A stretch of DNA of 35,985 bases from an uncultured Cellvibrionales bacterium. Its GTDB lineage: Bacteria > Pseudomonadota > Gammaproteobacteria > Pseudomonadales > Porticoccaceae. The notes below the pieces were generated by a model. The model searched no databases, was not told the origin of the DNA, and saw nothing but the letters and a program-made list of their open reading frames with translations. A program made the translations under genes and the position numbers. Below are positions 1-7,698 of the stretch, one piece after another (positions within the stretch are counted from its first letter, which is position 1; every line of letters begins with the position of its first letter). The stretch is from contig CAJWFB010000013.1 of assembly GCA_913031645.1 (NCBI GenBank), positions 1 to 35,985 of the forward strand, in the 5' to 3' direction.

Positions 1-263
1 GGAGAGAGCGGGGTGTAACATTTTTTCTAATGTCTTCAGATCATAGTTTCATTAAGCAGGGCGCCAATAAGCTAGTGGCAGACGCCAGAGGTAGTTTTTA
101 GCTGTATAAGTCCTTGATACCGTGATTTTACGCCCGCTAGCTGTGCGCATCGTCACTAAAGATACTGGGGTTTGTTTTTTGACCGAAGATGTTTCCAGTC
201 AACCATCAGCCAATGTTGAGTAAGAACGTGATGGTTCCAATTCTTAACCTGAAGCTACCTCCA
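1..263. other. left-end stretch with no assignable gene
   Basis: No convincing coding sequence, RNA gene or terminator is visible here. A minus-strand open frame of about 48 codons ends at a TAA at 52-54 and contains an ATG at 148-150. It has no clear ribosome binding site and I recognise no family in it, so it may be a remnant of a gene or chance. Confidence 0.4.
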
Positions 264-1109
264 TTAAATTGACAATTCTATAATTAGAGCAGGATGATCA
301 CTTAAAGGGCCTTCTTCTGTGACAAATGATTCGTCTTCTCCAACAGAAATAATCTTAAACTCTAACTCGTCACCTTGCTTGTATAAAATGTAATCCAATA
401 TAGTCCATTTATTACTTATTTTATGCCCTGTAAAAGAATCTGTTAATCTCAGCGCTTCCTTGAAGCTTTCTAAGAGTTTTACGTCTTCAGGATTTTTAGA
501 ATTTAGGTTCAAATCTCCAGCAATAATTAAAGCTTCAGCAGTCGTTCTTTGCTTTATAGTTAAGATAATGTGCGCTAACTGTTTCTCTCTTGCTGCCCTA
601 TCAGAATCTCTTCTGCCTGCATCCATGTGCGTATTAACTATAAAAAATCTTTTATTGCTTGGCAGTGTTATTTTTATCAGTTGAAAACCTTTATAGGCAA
701 AGCAATCATTTGCTCCTCTTAACCAGCCCGAACAAGTGTCGTAAGTTTGATTTTCTACTTCTATGGTCCAATTTTTAGGTAGATTGAATACAGACGTTAA
801 TCCTGAACCAGTGCAGAAGGGGCATATTAAACGACCACCTAATTCGCCACGAATAGCGAGGCTTTCCTCCCCTAAGCCAGCTAATAATTCCTCATGATGC
901 GAATAGTCCTCTTGTAGCAAGGAGATGCTAAAGTCTTGAGTTTTTTTACCTATGACAGGAAAGCGTTTCTTTGGATTATCACTTATAAATAGTTCAGGAA
1001 GCCCGTGAGTGTTATAGACAAGTATTCTTAATTTCTCACTATATTGTTCGAGTGAAGCAAGATTCATAGAGAGAATCATAGCGCTCAGAAATACAGCCTT
1101 AAGTTTCAT
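264..1109 (-). CDS. secreted endonuclease/exonuclease/phosphatase family protein
   Basis: This 281-residue protein has the metal-dependent hydrolase fold shared by DNase I, exonuclease III and sphingomyelinases. The family's active-site stations appear in order: Asn33 in YNTHG, Glu67 in LLQED, the NTHMD block (His161, Asp163), AGDLNLN (Asp199, Asn201), Asp239 in LDYIL and the terminal SDH (Asp271, His272). Residues 1-20 are a hydrophobic signal peptide, so it probably acts in the periplasm or outside the cell. Four cysteines (96, 99, 126, 136) could form disulfides. The ATG follows a GGAGAG about 12 bases upstream. The substrate cannot be told from sequence: nucleic acid, phospholipid or inositol phosphate are all possible. 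The next gene upstream on the same strand starts 135 bases away, so it may have its own promoter. Confidence 0.82.
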   Translation of the reverse strand: MKLKAVFLSAMILSMNLASLEQYSEKLRILVYNTHGLPELFISDNPKKRFPVIGKKTQDFSISLLQEDYSHHEELLAGLGEESLAIRGELGGRLICPFCTGSGLTSVFNLPKNWTIEVENQTYDTCSGWLRGANDCFAYKGFQLIKITLPSNKRFFIVNTHMDAGRRDSDRAAREKQLAHIILTIKQRTTAEALIIAGDLNLNSKNPEDVKLLESFKEALRLTDSFTGHKISNKWTILDYILYKQGDELEFKIISVGEDESFVTEEGPLSDHPALIIELSI

Positions 1110-1244
1110 AATTACTCGTTCTCTCCTTTTTAGTTTTTTCTGGAATTTCTATGTTACCAAAGTGTTCTAAAATACACTGACATAAAAATAATATCATGCC
1201 CTGACACCATTGGCTTTACTGAGTTTCTCAGTCAAGATGATTAT

Positions 1245-2168
1245 TCAATGAGAATAAAATCGACGCTTAGATTTTGCTACGACAAAATGCTCAAGATTAA
1301 ATAATTGGTTCTCAGTAAGGGTTCTTCCAACAGGCGCAAAGTACTGAGAGTTGAGATCCTTTAAAGTTACGCACTCTTTTATTGAATAATCATTTTGCGA
1401 AAGTAGGCTTTCTATTTCCCCAAAACTATAAAATGATATCCAAGGCTCACCGGCCTTCGCGGATAATTTTTTTATTAATTTAACGCGTGTTGCAGCTTTT
1501 GGATACCCTTTTCCAAAGCAAGCGTCAGGATTTTCATTGAGAAGTTCGTCAACATAAGACATGAAAAAAATTGAACGAGCTTTTTGAGTAAGTTTAGCAA
1601 TTTCTTCAATCGTCGAACTAACAGCTTCTTTAGTGATGTACTGTGAGACACCCTCGAGCGTAAAAACAGTAGACTTACTTTGATCGAAACCAGCATCCAT
1701 CAGTTGCTGAGTTAACGACTGGCGAGTGAAATCAACAGTCACATAAGTGACATTTTCCGAATTGGGTAATTCTTTGGGAAGTCTAGAGCGCTTTTTTGTC
1801 TGGACCTCTAGCTGATCCACCTCAAAAATTTTGAGTGAAGACGGAAGCTCGAGCCGATGGCCCCGCATGTCATATCCTGCACCCAAAATGACATATTGTT
1901 CTACCCCACCGGCAGCACTTTTTTTAATTAGATCATCGATGAAGCGCGTACGCGAAATTAGATGTTCATGAAAACCGGGAGCAAACTTTTGAGCTAACCA
2001 GACGTTAAGTTTATGCCCCATTAGTTTGATAACGCTCTTACCTATAACAAATCTATCCGCATAGGGATCGTTTATGATGCGTACATCAGATTCGGCTAGA
2101 GTCTCTATTAAACGTTGTTTGGCTACTCCCTGGGCAGTGCCGTCTTTTGTGAAAATTGAGTTACTCAT
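1245..2168 (-). CDS. class I SAM-dependent methyltransferase, TIGR00027 / leucine carboxyl methyltransferase-like
   Basis: The 307-residue product matches the family first catalogued in mycobacteria as TIGR00027, related to PPM1/leucine carboxyl methyltransferases. Seen in sequence: the N-terminal pattern TAQGVAKQRLIET followed by INDPYADRFV, the SAM-binding motif I ILGAGYDMRGHRL at about residues 94-106, and the acidic motif II IFEVDQ near 114-119. Length is normal for the family. It should transfer a methyl group from SAM to a carboxyl or hydroxyl of a small molecule, but members of this family rarely have known substrates. A GGGG lies about seven bases before the ATG. Neighbouring genes do not suggest a pathway. 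Confidence 0.8.
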   Translation of the reverse strand: MSNSIFTKDGTAQGVAKQRLIETLAESDVRIINDPYADRFVIGKSVIKLMGHKLNVWLAQKFAPGFHEHLISRTRFIDDLIKKSAAGGVEQYVILGAGYDMRGHRLELPSSLKIFEVDQLEVQTKKRSRLPKELPNSENVTYVTVDFTRQSLTQQLMDAGFDQSKSTVFTLEGVSQYITKEAVSSTIEEIAKLTQKARSIFFMSYVDELLNENPDACFGKGYPKAATRVKLIKKLSAKAGEPWISFYSFGEIESLLSQNDYSIKECVTLKDLNSQYFAPVGRTLTENQLFNLEHFVVAKSKRRFYSH

Positions 2169-2310
2169 AGCTACCCCATTACTTCATTTTAGTTTTTTTA
2201 GAATCTCTAATATCAAATTGGCAACGTAGACTGATCGGCAACACCTTACCCGTGACTCAACCCCGTTTTTGTAAGAGCTTTAAGGATAAAAACTACTCCC
2301 GGTGATAAAT

Positions 2311-2523
2311 TCATGGCAATGCAAATAAATCTTCCACAGAGCAGCTCAAGGTTTTCGCGATTTTCAACGCAAGAACGGTAGAGGGAACATAAATTCCGTT
2401 TTCGATTGCGTTGATACTTTTCCTTGAAACCTCCGCACTCTCTGACAGTTCTTGTTGCGTTAAACCTGCAGCTTTTCTCAGTTGCTCAAGATTATTTAAA
2501 AGATTTTTATGATGGTTACCCAC
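2311..2523 (-). CDS. small XRE-family HTH transcriptional regulator
   Basis: The 70-residue protein is a single Cro/C1-type helix-turn-helix domain: LEQLRKAAGLTQQELSESA, then the recognition helix region VSRKSINAIENG, then a C-terminal helix ending VEDLFALP. This compact form, with no sensing domain, is typical of the stand-alone regulators often encoded beside a small membrane protein. That is the case here: it lies 5 bases downstream of the 130-residue membrane protein gene on the same strand, so the two are surely co-transcribed. By analogy it may repress its own operon, with the membrane protein as partner or target; that role is inference. Confidence 0.87.
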   Translation of the reverse strand: MGNHHKNLLNNLEQLRKAAGLTQQELSESAEVSRKSINAIENGIYVPSTVLALKIAKTLSCSVEDLFALP

Positions 2524-2528
2524 TAATT

Positions 2529-2921
2529 TTACTCTTCAAATTTTTCAACTGCTTTTGTGATTTCACTACTCTCGTTGGGATAAAGGTATCCGGCAATTAC
2601 TGAGCCAACACCAATTGCAGCGACGAGAAGACCCACACCCTTCAGGATATCGATAAAGAACAGACCAAAAAGAAACAAGCCAACACCAACAAATAACGTG
2701 ATTACGCCACTTCGTCTGTAATCAATGGGTTTCTTTTTGTCATTTAAAGTATCAAGAATTTCTTCAATTTTAGATGGGTCATCGATATTTTTAGAAACCT
2801 CAATAATTGCGTTATATTTGTGTTTTTCTATTTTGTTAGTAAAAAAGAAAATAACAAATATAATTCCTATCGGAAACAATATGCCTGCTAACGGTATTAA
2901 TAACGCTATTGTGCCTTCCAT
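2529..2921 (-). CDS. small membrane protein paired with XRE regulator (DUF6249-like)
   Basis: The 130-residue protein has one hydrophobic segment at about 6-28, a charged middle of some 40 residues (cytoplasmic loop with KIEEILDTLNDKKKP), and two closely spaced membrane segments at about 71-91 and 93-114, ending in an acidic tail. The pattern of an N-terminal helix, a loop with a conserved amphipathic stretch and a C-terminal hairpin resembles DUF6249-type proteins, but this assignment rests on pattern recall only. It is the first gene of a two-gene operon with the XRE regulator, separated by 5 bases. No catalytic motif is visible. Confidence 0.75.
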   Translation of the reverse strand: MEGTIALLIPLAGILFPIGIIFVIFFFTNKIEKHKYNAIIEVSKNIDDPSKIEEILDTLNDKKKPIDYRRSGVITLFVGVGLFLFGLFFIDILKGVGLLVAAIGVGSVIAGYLYPNESSEITKAVEKFEE

Positions 2922-3042
2922 AACTACTCCTGTTTATAGTTGTGATACATCTCATCATGAAATGTAACGTAAACTTATCATGGTATTAAAGAGAAGTAAA
3001 GGTTACATGCAAAATATTCCCTTTACCTGTTTTAGGTCAATT

Positions 3043-3151
3043 AGACGATTTTGCACAGTTCCCCGTGACACTTTTAGTGCTTGCGCTAATGCTGATATCG
3101 ACGCTCATGCGTCGATGCGAAGCAGGGATATGAGGCCGCGATCCAATGAGT
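3043..3151 (-). pseudogene. broken 109-bp copy of the lrp-like gene 5' part
   Basis: Positions 3043-3151 match 3487-3595 in the intact Lrp-family gene at 100 of 109 bases by my count, same orientation, offset 444 bases. It covers codons 11 to 46 of that gene, the HTH region. In the parental frame the copy has a TGA where the intact gene has AGA (Arg26), so it cannot make the HTH. No similarity extends into the start codon region or into the ligand-binding half. Several differences are silent or conservative in the coding frame, which suggests it came from a diverged homologous allele rather than from simple recent duplication of the neighbour. Confidence 0.85.
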
Positions 3152-3182
3152 ATTGAATAAATGAATGCCATGTGTCGATAGA

Positions 3183-3626
3183 CTATACCGTGCTGAGCAA
3201 GATACTGGTTTCACTGTTAGCAATGCCATCAATTAATCGTACTTCTCTTAATACCTGGTCGAAGTCCGCCAAACTTGATGCTTGAATTTCGGCAACTAAA
3301 TCCCATGCGCCATTGGTGGTGTGCACCTTTTGTAACTCAGGTAGTCCACGCAATTTGGAGATGATTTGAGAAGTGGACTTGCCTGTTACTTCAATCAACA
3401 TAATGGCGCGAATAGCGCCATCGTCAACGCTCGCACTAGCTCTTATGGTGAAACCAATAATGGCTTCGGTAGCAATTAACCTATCGAGACGATTTTGCAC
3501 AGTTCCTCGTGACACTTTTAGCGCTTGCGCTAATGCTGATATCGACGCTCTTGCGTCGGTGCGAAGCATGGATATGAGATTGCGGTCCAATGAGTCATAG
3601 CTCACCGTTCGGTTGTTGTCTTTCAT
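3183..3626 (-). CDS. Lrp/AsnC family transcriptional regulator, likely regulator of the adjacent arginine operon
   Basis: The 147-residue product has the standard two-part Lrp/AsnC layout. An N-terminal winged HTH spans about residues 11-60 (LDRNLISMLRTDARASISAL, then the recognition helix SRGTVQNRLDRL), and a RAM/AsnC ligand-binding beta-alpha domain spans about 70-145 (AIRAIMLIEV, then NGAWDLVAEI). Members bind amino acids and assemble as octamers. The gene diverges from the arginine succinyltransferase operon with 224 bases between them, and that gap holds palindromes. Arginine or a derivative as effector is a reasonable inference. The usual ArgR-type regulator of AST genes is absent from the window. 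Part of the gene is repeated at 3043-3151. Confidence 0.9.
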   Translation of the reverse strand: MKDNNRTVSYDSLDRNLISMLRTDARASISALAQALKVSRGTVQNRLDRLIATEAIIGFTIRASASVDDGAIRAIMLIEVTGKSTSQIISKLRGLPELQKVHTTNGAWDLVAEIQASSLADFDQVLREVRLIDGIANSETSILLSTV

Positions 3627-3675
3627 AGTTTTACACTGTTTGTGAGGTAAAGGCGGTATTATGACTTCAAACTAA

Positions 3676-3692
3676 CATAAATGACATTTATG
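3676..3692. promoter_or_regulatory. 17-bp palindrome, candidate Lrp-family operator
   Basis: CATAAATG A CATTTATG is a perfect 8-1-8 inverted repeat. It lies 50 bases upstream of the lrp-like start and 159 bases upstream of the aminotransferase gene. Its size and AT-rich centre fit Lrp/AsnC operators. Binding by the adjacent regulator is inferred, not shown. Confidence 0.55.
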
Positions 3693-3732
3693 CCTAACAA
3701 TATGCCAAATATTAGTACATTTTATATAAAAA

Positions 3733-3768
3733 AATGCTATATCGTTTAGCATTCTAACGCTCTACTAT
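3733..3768 (+). promoter_or_regulatory. inverted repeat plus possible -10 for the arginine operon
   Basis: AATGCTA and TAGCATT (3733-3739, 3747-3753) form a 7-7-7 inverted repeat. TACTAT at 3763-3768 is a good -10 match, and the position expected for a -35 (about 3740-3745) falls inside the repeat and does not match consensus. That arrangement is common at activator-dependent promoters. The transcription start itself is not established; TTGACG at 3791-3796 without a good -10 is a competing candidate. Confidence 0.35.
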
Positions 3769-3850
3769 CTCTTTATTAACCAATGGGCCTTTGACGTGTT
3801 TGGGTCATTAAATATGAGTGATTGTCACACAAACTGATAGGTAATATTGA

Positions 3851-5215
3851 ATGAAAAATCTAACCGCCACTGATGCTAGTAGCATTTTGCATCCTGCCAC
3901 CAATGCCGACGATTTTGCGCGCAACGGCTCTAAAATTATTGAGTCCGGTCAGGGGATTTACTTACGTGATGACGCGGGTAAGCAATTGATTGATGCGGTG
4001 GCGGGCTTGTGGTGTGTCAATGTCGGTTACGGACGTGAAGAGTTAGCGGATGCTATGCAAAAGGCTGCCCGACAACTCAGTTATTATCATACGTTTTCGG
4101 GCATGTCGAATGCACCGCAGATAGAGCTGGCAGAGAGGCTATTAGAAAAAGTCCCCAATGGCTTGACCAAGGTATTTTTTGGCAGCGGTGGATCTGATGG
4201 TAACGATAGCCTGGTGAAAATTGTCTGGTACATCAATAATATTCGTAACAAGCCACAAAAGAAGAAAATTATTTCTCGTTGGCAAGCTTATCATGGTACC
4301 TCCCTAGCCACCGCCAGTCTGACTGGTTTGCCATCATTTCATACAGCCTTTGATCTGCCGATGAACAATGTTTTGCATACAGAGTCTCCCGATTTCTTTC
4401 GGTATGGCTTAGAGGGTGAAACGGAATTAGATTTTTCAGCGCGGCGTGCACAACAGCTAGAAGAGATGATTCTGCGCGAAGGCAAGGACACAGTTGCAGC
4501 ATTTATTGCGGAGCCAGTATTAGGCGCTGGTGGCGTTGTGCCACCACCTCAAGGGTATTTTGAAGCCATTCAAAAGATTCTCAAACGCTATGATATTTTA
4601 TTTATTGTCGACGAAGTTGTCTGTGGTTATGGCCGATTAGGTAAATGGTTCGGTAGCGAATTATATGACCTTAAGCCAGATATGATGACAACGGCAAAGG
4701 CATTAACCAGTGGCTACTTTCCTTTTTCGGCCTCGTTTGTGACTGATGAAATTTGGCAATTACTGAAAGAAGGTTCGGTAAAGTATGGCAACTTCGCGCA
4801 CGGCTATACCTATGCGGGGCACCCCATTGGTGCGGCTGTTGCCATGGCCAATTTAGATATTATTGAAAAAGAAAATTTGGTTGATAACGCTGCTACCGTG
4901 GGTACCTACTTCCATGAGCAATTAAAACAACGCTTTGCCAATGACCGTTTTGTTGCCGAGGTGCGCGGCGCAGGCATGATTGCCGCAGTGCAGTTAGTCA
5001 AAGACAAAACCAATAAAACGTTTTTTGATAAAGAGACAAAAATCTCTGCCAATGTTGCCCAACAGTGCTATGAAAACGGATTGATTTCACGGCCATTACC
5101 GTCATTGGATTCAATGGCATTTTCGCCGCCGCTTACGTGCACACAAAAAGATATTGACGATATTGTTAATATATTTGATCAGTCAGTGCGCAGTGTGATG
5201 GCACGGGTATTGTAA
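3851..5215 (+). CDS. class III (omega) aminotransferase, proposed succinylornithine transaminase of this AST operon
   Basis: The 454-residue PLP enzyme is a fold-type I class III transaminase. Visible: phosphate-binding loop GSGGSDGND (111-119), YHG (147-149), EPVLGAGG (221-228), VDEVVCGYGR with Asp254 that pairs with the PLP nitrogen, and catalytic Lys283 in TTAKALTSG. Length and the run AGLWCVNVGYG resemble the SpuC/beta-alanine:pyruvate transaminase group. Canonical AstC/ArgD transaminases are about 50 residues shorter and look different. As first gene of the operon with astA, astB and astE downstream, it most likely converts N-succinylornithine to N-succinylglutamate semialdehyde, perhaps with pyruvate as acceptor. 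Substrate is inference. The gap to astA is 53 bases, and the ribosome binding site is weak (TAGG, about nine bases upstream). Confidence 0.88.
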   Translation: MKNLTATDASSILHPATNADDFARNGSKIIESGQGIYLRDDAGKQLIDAVAGLWCVNVGYGREELADAMQKAARQLSYYHTFSGMSNAPQIELAERLLEKVPNGLTKVFFGSGGSDGNDSLVKIVWYINNIRNKPQKKKIISRWQAYHGTSLATASLTGLPSFHTAFDLPMNNVLHTESPDFFRYGLEGETELDFSARRAQQLEEMILREGKDTVAAFIAEPVLGAGGVVPPPQGYFEAIQKILKRYDILFIVDEVVCGYGRLGKWFGSELYDLKPDMMTTAKALTSGYFPFSASFVTDEIWQLLKEGSVKYGNFAHGYTYAGHPIGAAVAMANLDIIEKENLVDNAATVGTYFHEQLKQRFANDRFVAEVRGAGMIAAVQLVKDKTNKTFFDKETKISANVAQQCYENGLISRPLPSLDSMAFSPPLTCTQKDIDDIVNIFDQSVRSVMARVL

Positions 5216-5268
5216 GTTTTACTGCGAAATTAAATTTGAAGCTAAATGTGACATGAAGGTCGTTTATT

Positions 5269-6285
5269 ATGATTATCGTTAGGCCAATTAGGGAAGAAGA
5301 CATTGATAATTTAATGCGCTTAGCTGAGGCAGCATATCCGGGGATGACCACACTGCCACCCGACCGGGATGCATTGATCAAAAAAATTGAAAAATCCACC
5401 TCGAGTTTGTCGAAGCAGGTTACTGAACCTGGGCGTGAAAATTATTTACTGGTGATGGAAGATACTAAAACTAAGCGATTGGCCGGTACCGCGGGCATTA
5501 TTTCGCAATTGGGAGAAGATGATCAGTTTTACTCCTACAAAATTAATAAAGTTACTCACAACAGTAAAGCCTTAAATAAAAAGGTGAGCGTTGAAACGCT
5601 TAATCTGTCGAATCATTTCGAGGGTTTTGCTGAAGTAGCGACATTATTTCTCGATCAACCTTACCGTAAAAAAGGTAATGGTAAGTTGCTGGCCCGCAGC
5701 CGTTATTTGTTTATGGCCCAATTCAGACATCGGTTTCCTGATCAGGTAATGGCAGATTTACGAGGTTATTTTGATGAACATGACCGCTCTCCATTTTGGG
5801 ATGCCATAGGTCAGCATTTTTTCGACATGGACTTTGCGGCAGCCGATTTGTTTGGTGCGGTAAATGGCAATCAGTTTATTGCTGACTTGATGCCCAAGCA
5901 GCCCATTTATGTCAATTTACTTTCTAAAGAAGCGCGGGATGTCATTGGTCGTCCCAATGATCAGGGTAAGGCGGCCTTGGCGATGCTGGAAAAAGAGGGC
6001 TTTCTTTGGCGTGGTCAGATCGATATCTTTGATGGCGCTCCCAGTGTTGATACATTTATTGACCAACTCGACACCATTAGATCCAGTGCGGTTGGAACTA
6101 TTGCAGGCGAAGCAGCCCAGTGTGGTGACACCCAATACTTGGTGTGCGGCGGTGACATTGTCTCCTTTGCGACCTGTATTAGTGGCATCGAAATAATGGC
6201 TGATGGCAATGTAAAGCTGCCAGCAGAAACCTTAAGTGGACTGAAGTTATCAGTGGATGATTCAGTGAGATATGTAAAGCTATAG
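5269..6285 (+). CDS. astA: arginine N-succinyltransferase
   Basis: AstA performs the first AST step, transferring succinyl from succinyl-CoA to the alpha-amino group of L-arginine. The 338-residue length is normal for AstA/AruF. The opening IIVRPIREEDIDNLMRLA is characteristic, as are FAEVATLFLDQPYRKKGNG (120-138, acyl-CoA-binding region of the GNAT-like fold), MADLRGYFDEHDRSPFWDA (161-179) and the following GQHFFDMDF. The gene sits 53 bases after the aminotransferase and 65 bases before astB, in one direction, consistent with one transcript. Only one astA copy is present, unlike pseudomonads with an aruF/aruG pair. An AAGG lies about ten bases before the ATG. Confidence 0.96.
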   Translation: MIIVRPIREEDIDNLMRLAEAAYPGMTTLPPDRDALIKKIEKSTSSLSKQVTEPGRENYLLVMEDTKTKRLAGTAGIISQLGEDDQFYSYKINKVTHNSKALNKKVSVETLNLSNHFEGFAEVATLFLDQPYRKKGNGKLLARSRYLFMAQFRHRFPDQVMADLRGYFDEHDRSPFWDAIGQHFFDMDFAAADLFGAVNGNQFIADLMPKQPIYVNLLSKEARDVIGRPNDQGKAALAMLEKEGFLWRGQIDIFDGAPSVDTFIDQLDTIRSSAVGTIAGEAAQCGDTQYLVCGGDIVSFATCISGIEIMADGNVKLPAETLSGLKLSVDDSVRYVKL

Positions 6286-6350
6286 GCTTTCCCTAGTATA
6301 GAGGCTTGGCTTGTTCGCCGTGATTTTTGATAGAGAATAGGAAGTGAAAC

Positions 6351-7694
6351 GTGTCCCATACCGTTGAGATGAATTTTGATGGACTGATTGGCAATACCCA
6401 CAATTATGCGGGTTTGTCACAGGGTAATTTGGCCTCAACCAATAATGCCAAACTCCTGTCACACCCGCGTCGAGCTGCCAAAGAAGGCTTGGGAAAAATG
6501 CATCGAATGCATCAATTGGGGCTAAAGCAAGGGATTCTAATTCCTCAAGAACGGCCGCATATTCCAACATTGCGGCAAATGGGATTTAGCGGCACTGATC
6601 AAGCGGTCATAGAAAAGGCCTATAAATTTGCACCTGGATTATTAGCCATGTGCTACTCAGCATCCTCAATGTGGGCCGCTAATGCCGCTACAGTATCACC
6701 CAGCAGTGACACTAATGATGGGCGAGTTCACTTTACCCCGGCCAACTTGAAAAGCATGTTTCATCGTTCCATAGAGCACAACATGACCAGTAATATCCTT
6801 AAAGTCATTTTCAATAATGATAACCATTTCTGTCACCATGATGCGCTGCAGGGCGGTATACATTTGGGTGATGAAGGCGCCGCCAATCATAATCGGCTGT
6901 GTGCTCAATATGGTGAGCAAGGCGTAGAGCTGTTCGTCTATGGTAGGCACGATTTTGGACCCTATAACACTGCTAGCCGCTTTCCGGCCAGACAATCTTT
7001 AGAGGCATCAATGGCCATAGCGCGTAAGCATGGCTTGCTATCTAACAAAGTGGTTATGGCCTGCCAAAGCTCGCAGGTGATAGACGCAGGTGGGTTCCAC
7101 AATGATGTGGTTAGTGTGAGTAATAAAAATGTACTGTTTATGCATGAACTCGCGTTTGCCGACAAAGCGAGCTTATTTGAACAAGTAAAGAGTGCCTATG
7201 GCGAGCAGCCGATCCATTTTATACAGGTACCTGAGCAGAAGGTATCGCTAGACAATGCCATAAAGTCTTACCTGTTTAACTCACAACTGGTTGATATCCC
7301 GGGCAGAGAGGGTATGACACTGATATTACCTATGGAAAGCCAAGAAAATAAAAGTGTCTATCATTATTTGTTGGAGCTCATTGAGCAAGATACGCCCATT
7401 AAACACTTAGAGTTTGTCGATGTTCGTCAAAGTATGCGTAATGGGGGTGGTCCTGCCTGTTTGCGCCTAAGAGTGGTACTAAATGAACAAGAGCTAGCGC
7501 AGGTTAACCCCTCTTTTGTGTTTAACGATGAGCTATTTTTAACATTGAATACGTGGGTCGACAAACACTATCGAGATGAGCTTTGCAGCGATGACTTGGC
7601 CGACCCCGATTTACTTTTTGAGAGCAGAACAGCCTTGGATGAGTTAACACAAATTATGAAGCTCGGCAGTTTTTACGAGTTTCAGCAGGTTTAA
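6351..7694 (+). CDS. astB: N-succinylarginine dihydrolase
   Basis: AstB hydrolyses N2-succinylarginine to N2-succinylornithine, two ammonia and CO2, the nitrogen-releasing step of the AST pathway. The 447-residue protein has the amidinotransferase/dihydrolase fold. The catalytic trio known from the E. coli enzyme is visible: Glu175 in HLGDEGAANH, His250 in DAGGFHNDV and Cys370 in RNGGGPACLRLRV. The N-terminal VEMNFDGLIGNTHNYAGLS and SHPRRAAKEGL are family hallmarks. The start is GTG, supported by AGGAAG six bases upstream. The stop is four bases before astE, so the two are translationally close. I see no damage. Confidence 0.97.
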   Translation: MSHTVEMNFDGLIGNTHNYAGLSQGNLASTNNAKLLSHPRRAAKEGLGKMHRMHQLGLKQGILIPQERPHIPTLRQMGFSGTDQAVIEKAYKFAPGLLAMCYSASSMWAANAATVSPSSDTNDGRVHFTPANLKSMFHRSIEHNMTSNILKVIFNNDNHFCHHDALQGGIHLGDEGAANHNRLCAQYGEQGVELFVYGRHDFGPYNTASRFPARQSLEASMAIARKHGLLSNKVVMACQSSQVIDAGGFHNDVVSVSNKNVLFMHELAFADKASLFEQVKSAYGEQPIHFIQVPEQKVSLDNAIKSYLFNSQLVDIPGREGMTLILPMESQENKSVYHYLLELIEQDTPIKHLEFVDVRQSMRNGGGPACLRLRVVLNEQELAQVNPSFVFNDELFLTLNTWVDKHYRDELCSDDLADPDLLFESRTALDELTQIMKLGSFYEFQQV

Positions 7695-7698
7695 TGCA

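Noticed and set aside
52..198. Possible minus-strand short gene or gene remnant
   Set aside because: About 48 codons, no ribosome binding site and no recognised family; kept only as a note.
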